From JAMXLO01 sp041487355 (lineage in GTDB: Bacteria; Pseudomonadota; Alphaproteobacteria; Acetobacterales; Acetobacteraceae), in contig JBGPND010000138.1 of assembly GCA_041487355.1 (NCBI GenBank), forward strand, positions 1-14,040: a stretch of 14,040 nucleotides of DNA, read 5' to 3'. Below the pieces are notes generated by a model, which made no database searches, was not told the origin of the DNA, and saw only the letters and a program-made list of their open reading frames with translations. The position numbers were made by a program, and so were the translations under genes. Shown in pieces: positions 12,693 through 14,040 of the stretch; the first letter of the stretch is position 1, and each line of letters begins with the position of its first letter.

Positions 12693-13985
12693 TCAGGCTG
12701 ACTTGAAGATCTGCTTGAGCTGCGCGTTGGCGTCGGCGATCACCTCCTTGGTCGATTTGCCGGCACAGGCCTTGGCGAACATGTCCACCACGACGTACTT
12801 GGCCACACTCTCCGACTGCGGCCGGCCGATCGGCGCCGGCCAGCCGGGCAGATGCGATGTCTTGAGCGAGTCGCGGTATGGCAGATTGCGCGGCTCGACG
12901 TGCCAGAACGGCGAGTCGTCATAGGCATGCAGGAAGGGCGCGTAATAGCTGTCGGCCGAGGCAAACCAGCGCTCGACCTGCTTCGGGTCCATCAGCCAGA
13001 CCAGGAAATCCTTTGCCGCCTGCTGGTTCGGCGAGAAGCTGTAGATCGAATGGCTCCACGGCCCGAGGATGTGGAACCGGCCCTTCGGGCCTTGCGGATT
13101 CAATGCCTGCTCGGTCACCTTGGCGATGTCGGGAAACTGTTTCTTGGCAAACCACAGGATGCTCTCTGCATTGTTGGTGCAGGAGATTTGCTCGCTCATC
13201 CAGGCCTTGTTGTTGCTGACATCGGTCCAGCCGAGGCAATCTTCCAGCGTGGTCGCAAGGAAGAACTTGCGGCAGAAATCAACTGCACGGGCGGTCTCAT
13301 CGGAATCGATCACGACGGTCTTGCCGTCCGGCTCCACCTCGCGCGCGCCGTACGACCACAGCAGCGGGTACAGCCAGCCATGGTTGTCGCCGAACCCATG
13401 TCCGAGTTCGAAGCCAAACGGGTGGCCGGCCTTCTTCAGCTTGGTGCCGGCTTCCAAAAGCTCGTCCCAGGTATCGGGGAAGTCCTTCACACCCACCTCC
13501 GCGAACCAGTCGGAGCGCCAGTTCATGAGCTGACCGACGTTGCCGAACGGGATCGCTTTCCACTTGTTGTCGACGACTACCGCCTCCTTTATGGAATCGT
13601 ACCAGCCACCGTTCTTCTTGCCGATCTCCTCGGCAATATCGGTGAGATCAATCAGCTTGTCGTCAAACAGGAATGGCCAGGAGAAGTATATGCACGTCAC
13701 GTCAGGACCGTTTCCGGTCTCGGCGGCAGTGGCTATGCGGGTCTGCAAGCTGCCGACGCTGATCAACTGGTAGTCCACAGCGATACCAGTGGCCTTCTGG
13801 TATTCGGCGGCGAGCGTCTTCTTTAGGAAGTCATCATAAGTCGGGATGAACGAGCTCTCGTGCATGAAGCTGAGCGTCTTGGTTGCGGCGCGTCCCTGGC
13901 CGGCGCCGACCATGGTGCCCGCGGCGGTGAGCCCGCCGAGCTTCAGCACGTCGCGACGCGACGCGGAACGAATGATGTTGGCCAC
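12693..13985 (-). CDS. ABC transporter substrate-binding protein, sugar type, Tat signal
   Basis: The 430-residue periplasmic binding protein belongs to the extracellular solute-binding family 1. The N-terminus SASRRDVLKLGGLTAAGTMV (7-26) is a twin-arginine signal with the pair at 10-11, and a likely cleavage follows GRAA near residue 34. The mature part has the usual TGIAVDYQLISVGSLQTRIA (65-84) and TGNGPDVTCI (89-98) segments, and the late NQQAAKDFLVWLMDPKQVER motif where the family has its hinge-end helix. The GTG start at 13985 has GGGAG nine bases upstream. The two permeases follow at once. Tat export suggests that it folds in the cytoplasm. The ligand is unknown, but a carbohydrate or polyol is likely from the CUT1 context. 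Confidence 0.92.
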   Translation of the reverse strand: MANIIRSASRRDVLKLGGLTAAGTMVGAGQGRAATKTLSFMHESSFIPTYDDFLKKTLAAEYQKATGIAVDYQLISVGSLQTRIATAAETGNGPDVTCIYFSWPFLFDDKLIDLTDIAEEIGKKNGGWYDSIKEAVVVDNKWKAIPFGNVGQLMNWRSDWFAEVGVKDFPDTWDELLEAGTKLKKAGHPFGFELGHGFGDNHGWLYPLLWSYGAREVEPDGKTVVIDSDETARAVDFCRKFFLATTLEDCLGWTDVSNNKAWMSEQISCTNNAESILWFAKKQFPDIAKVTEQALNPQGPKGRFHILGPWSHSIYSFSPNQQAAKDFLVWLMDPKQVERWFASADSYYAPFLHAYDDSPFWHVEPRNLPYRDSLKTSHLPGWPAPIGRPQSESVAKYVVVDMFAKACAGKSTKEVIADANAQLKQIFKSA

Positions 13986-14040
13986 CGCCCCATACTCCCT
14001 GCATTGTCTGGCCGGGCCATATTGTTGCCGACCGGCGCCC
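13986..14040. other. Upstream edge of the transporter operon
   Basis: The 55 bases before the binding-protein start carry its ribosome binding site (GGGAG, complement of 13995-13999) and no coding frame that I can support. I see no convincing promoter. The ATPase gene that this transporter needs is not inside the window, so it may lie beyond this edge or elsewhere. Confidence 0.5.

Noticed and set aside
11614..12924. 436-codon plus-strand open frame opposite the permease genes
   Set aside because: It is antisense to a permease with an EAA loop and to its neighbours. Composition is dominated by Arg, Gln, His and Asp. No ribosome binding site or domain was found.
12852..13826. 324-codon plus-strand open frame opposite the binding protein
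   Set aside because: The minus-strand frame carries a Tat signal and binding-protein motifs, and this frame has neither family motif nor start signal.

Overview
The window is GC-rich, densely packed chromosomal DNA of an alphaproteobacterium. It is most likely a member of the Rhodospirillales, with Acetobacteraceae favoured. Three things point there: the rpmH-rnpA-yidD-yidC-engB gene order, a direct repeat GTTC-N7-GTTC that matches the alphaproteobacterial LexA box, and the general look of the proteins. The family-level placement is inference. No rRNA, tRNA, CRISPR array, transposase or phage gene was seen.

Layout. (1) Bases 1-67 (minus) are the first 22 codons of an unidentified gene. It has a good ribosome binding site and a candidate LexA box upstream. 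(2) A perfect 27-bp inverted repeat (179-241) separates it from the next operon and is probably a terminator. (3) Bases 255-4850 (minus) hold a tight operon, in transcription order: TVP38/TMEM64 membrane protein, MerA/Lpd-like FAD disulfide oxidoreductase, sensor histidine kinase without a response regulator, a 62-residue membrane protein, and a trans-aconitate 2-methyltransferase-like enzyme. The first three genes and the last pair are joined by short overlaps. (4) Bases 4851-5043 are a divergent promoter region with a clear sigma-70-type promoter for the plus-strand genes. (5) Bases 5044-8157 (plus) are the conserved housekeeping cluster rpmH, rnpA, yidD, yidC, engB: ribosomal protein L34, the RNase P protein, membrane-protein insertion and a ribosome-assembly GTPase. 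(6) Bases 8152-13985 (minus) are a second leftward block. It starts with a Tat-type sugar-binding protein and two CUT1-type permeases, with a 22-codon ORF coupled at both ends between the permeases. It continues with a conserved-looking acidic 121-residue protein, a glutamyl-tRNA synthetase homologue and a PhzF-family isomerase. PhzF meets EngB tail to tail in the shared palindrome CTATAG.

Most of the window is ordinary core genome. The item most worth attention is the glutamyl-tRNA synthetase homologue at 9076-10410. It is uninterrupted and full length, but nearly every signature motif of the active site is changed: the HIGH-type motif reads NVGS, RGEDH reads LAEGQ, the substrate-site Tyr reads Asn, and KLSKR reads KPSKR. 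It is a candidate pseudo-synthetase or repurposed paralogue. Secondary points are the candidate SOS-controlled gene at the left edge, the coupled 22-codon ORF, the long palindrome, and competing hairpins in the rpmH leader.
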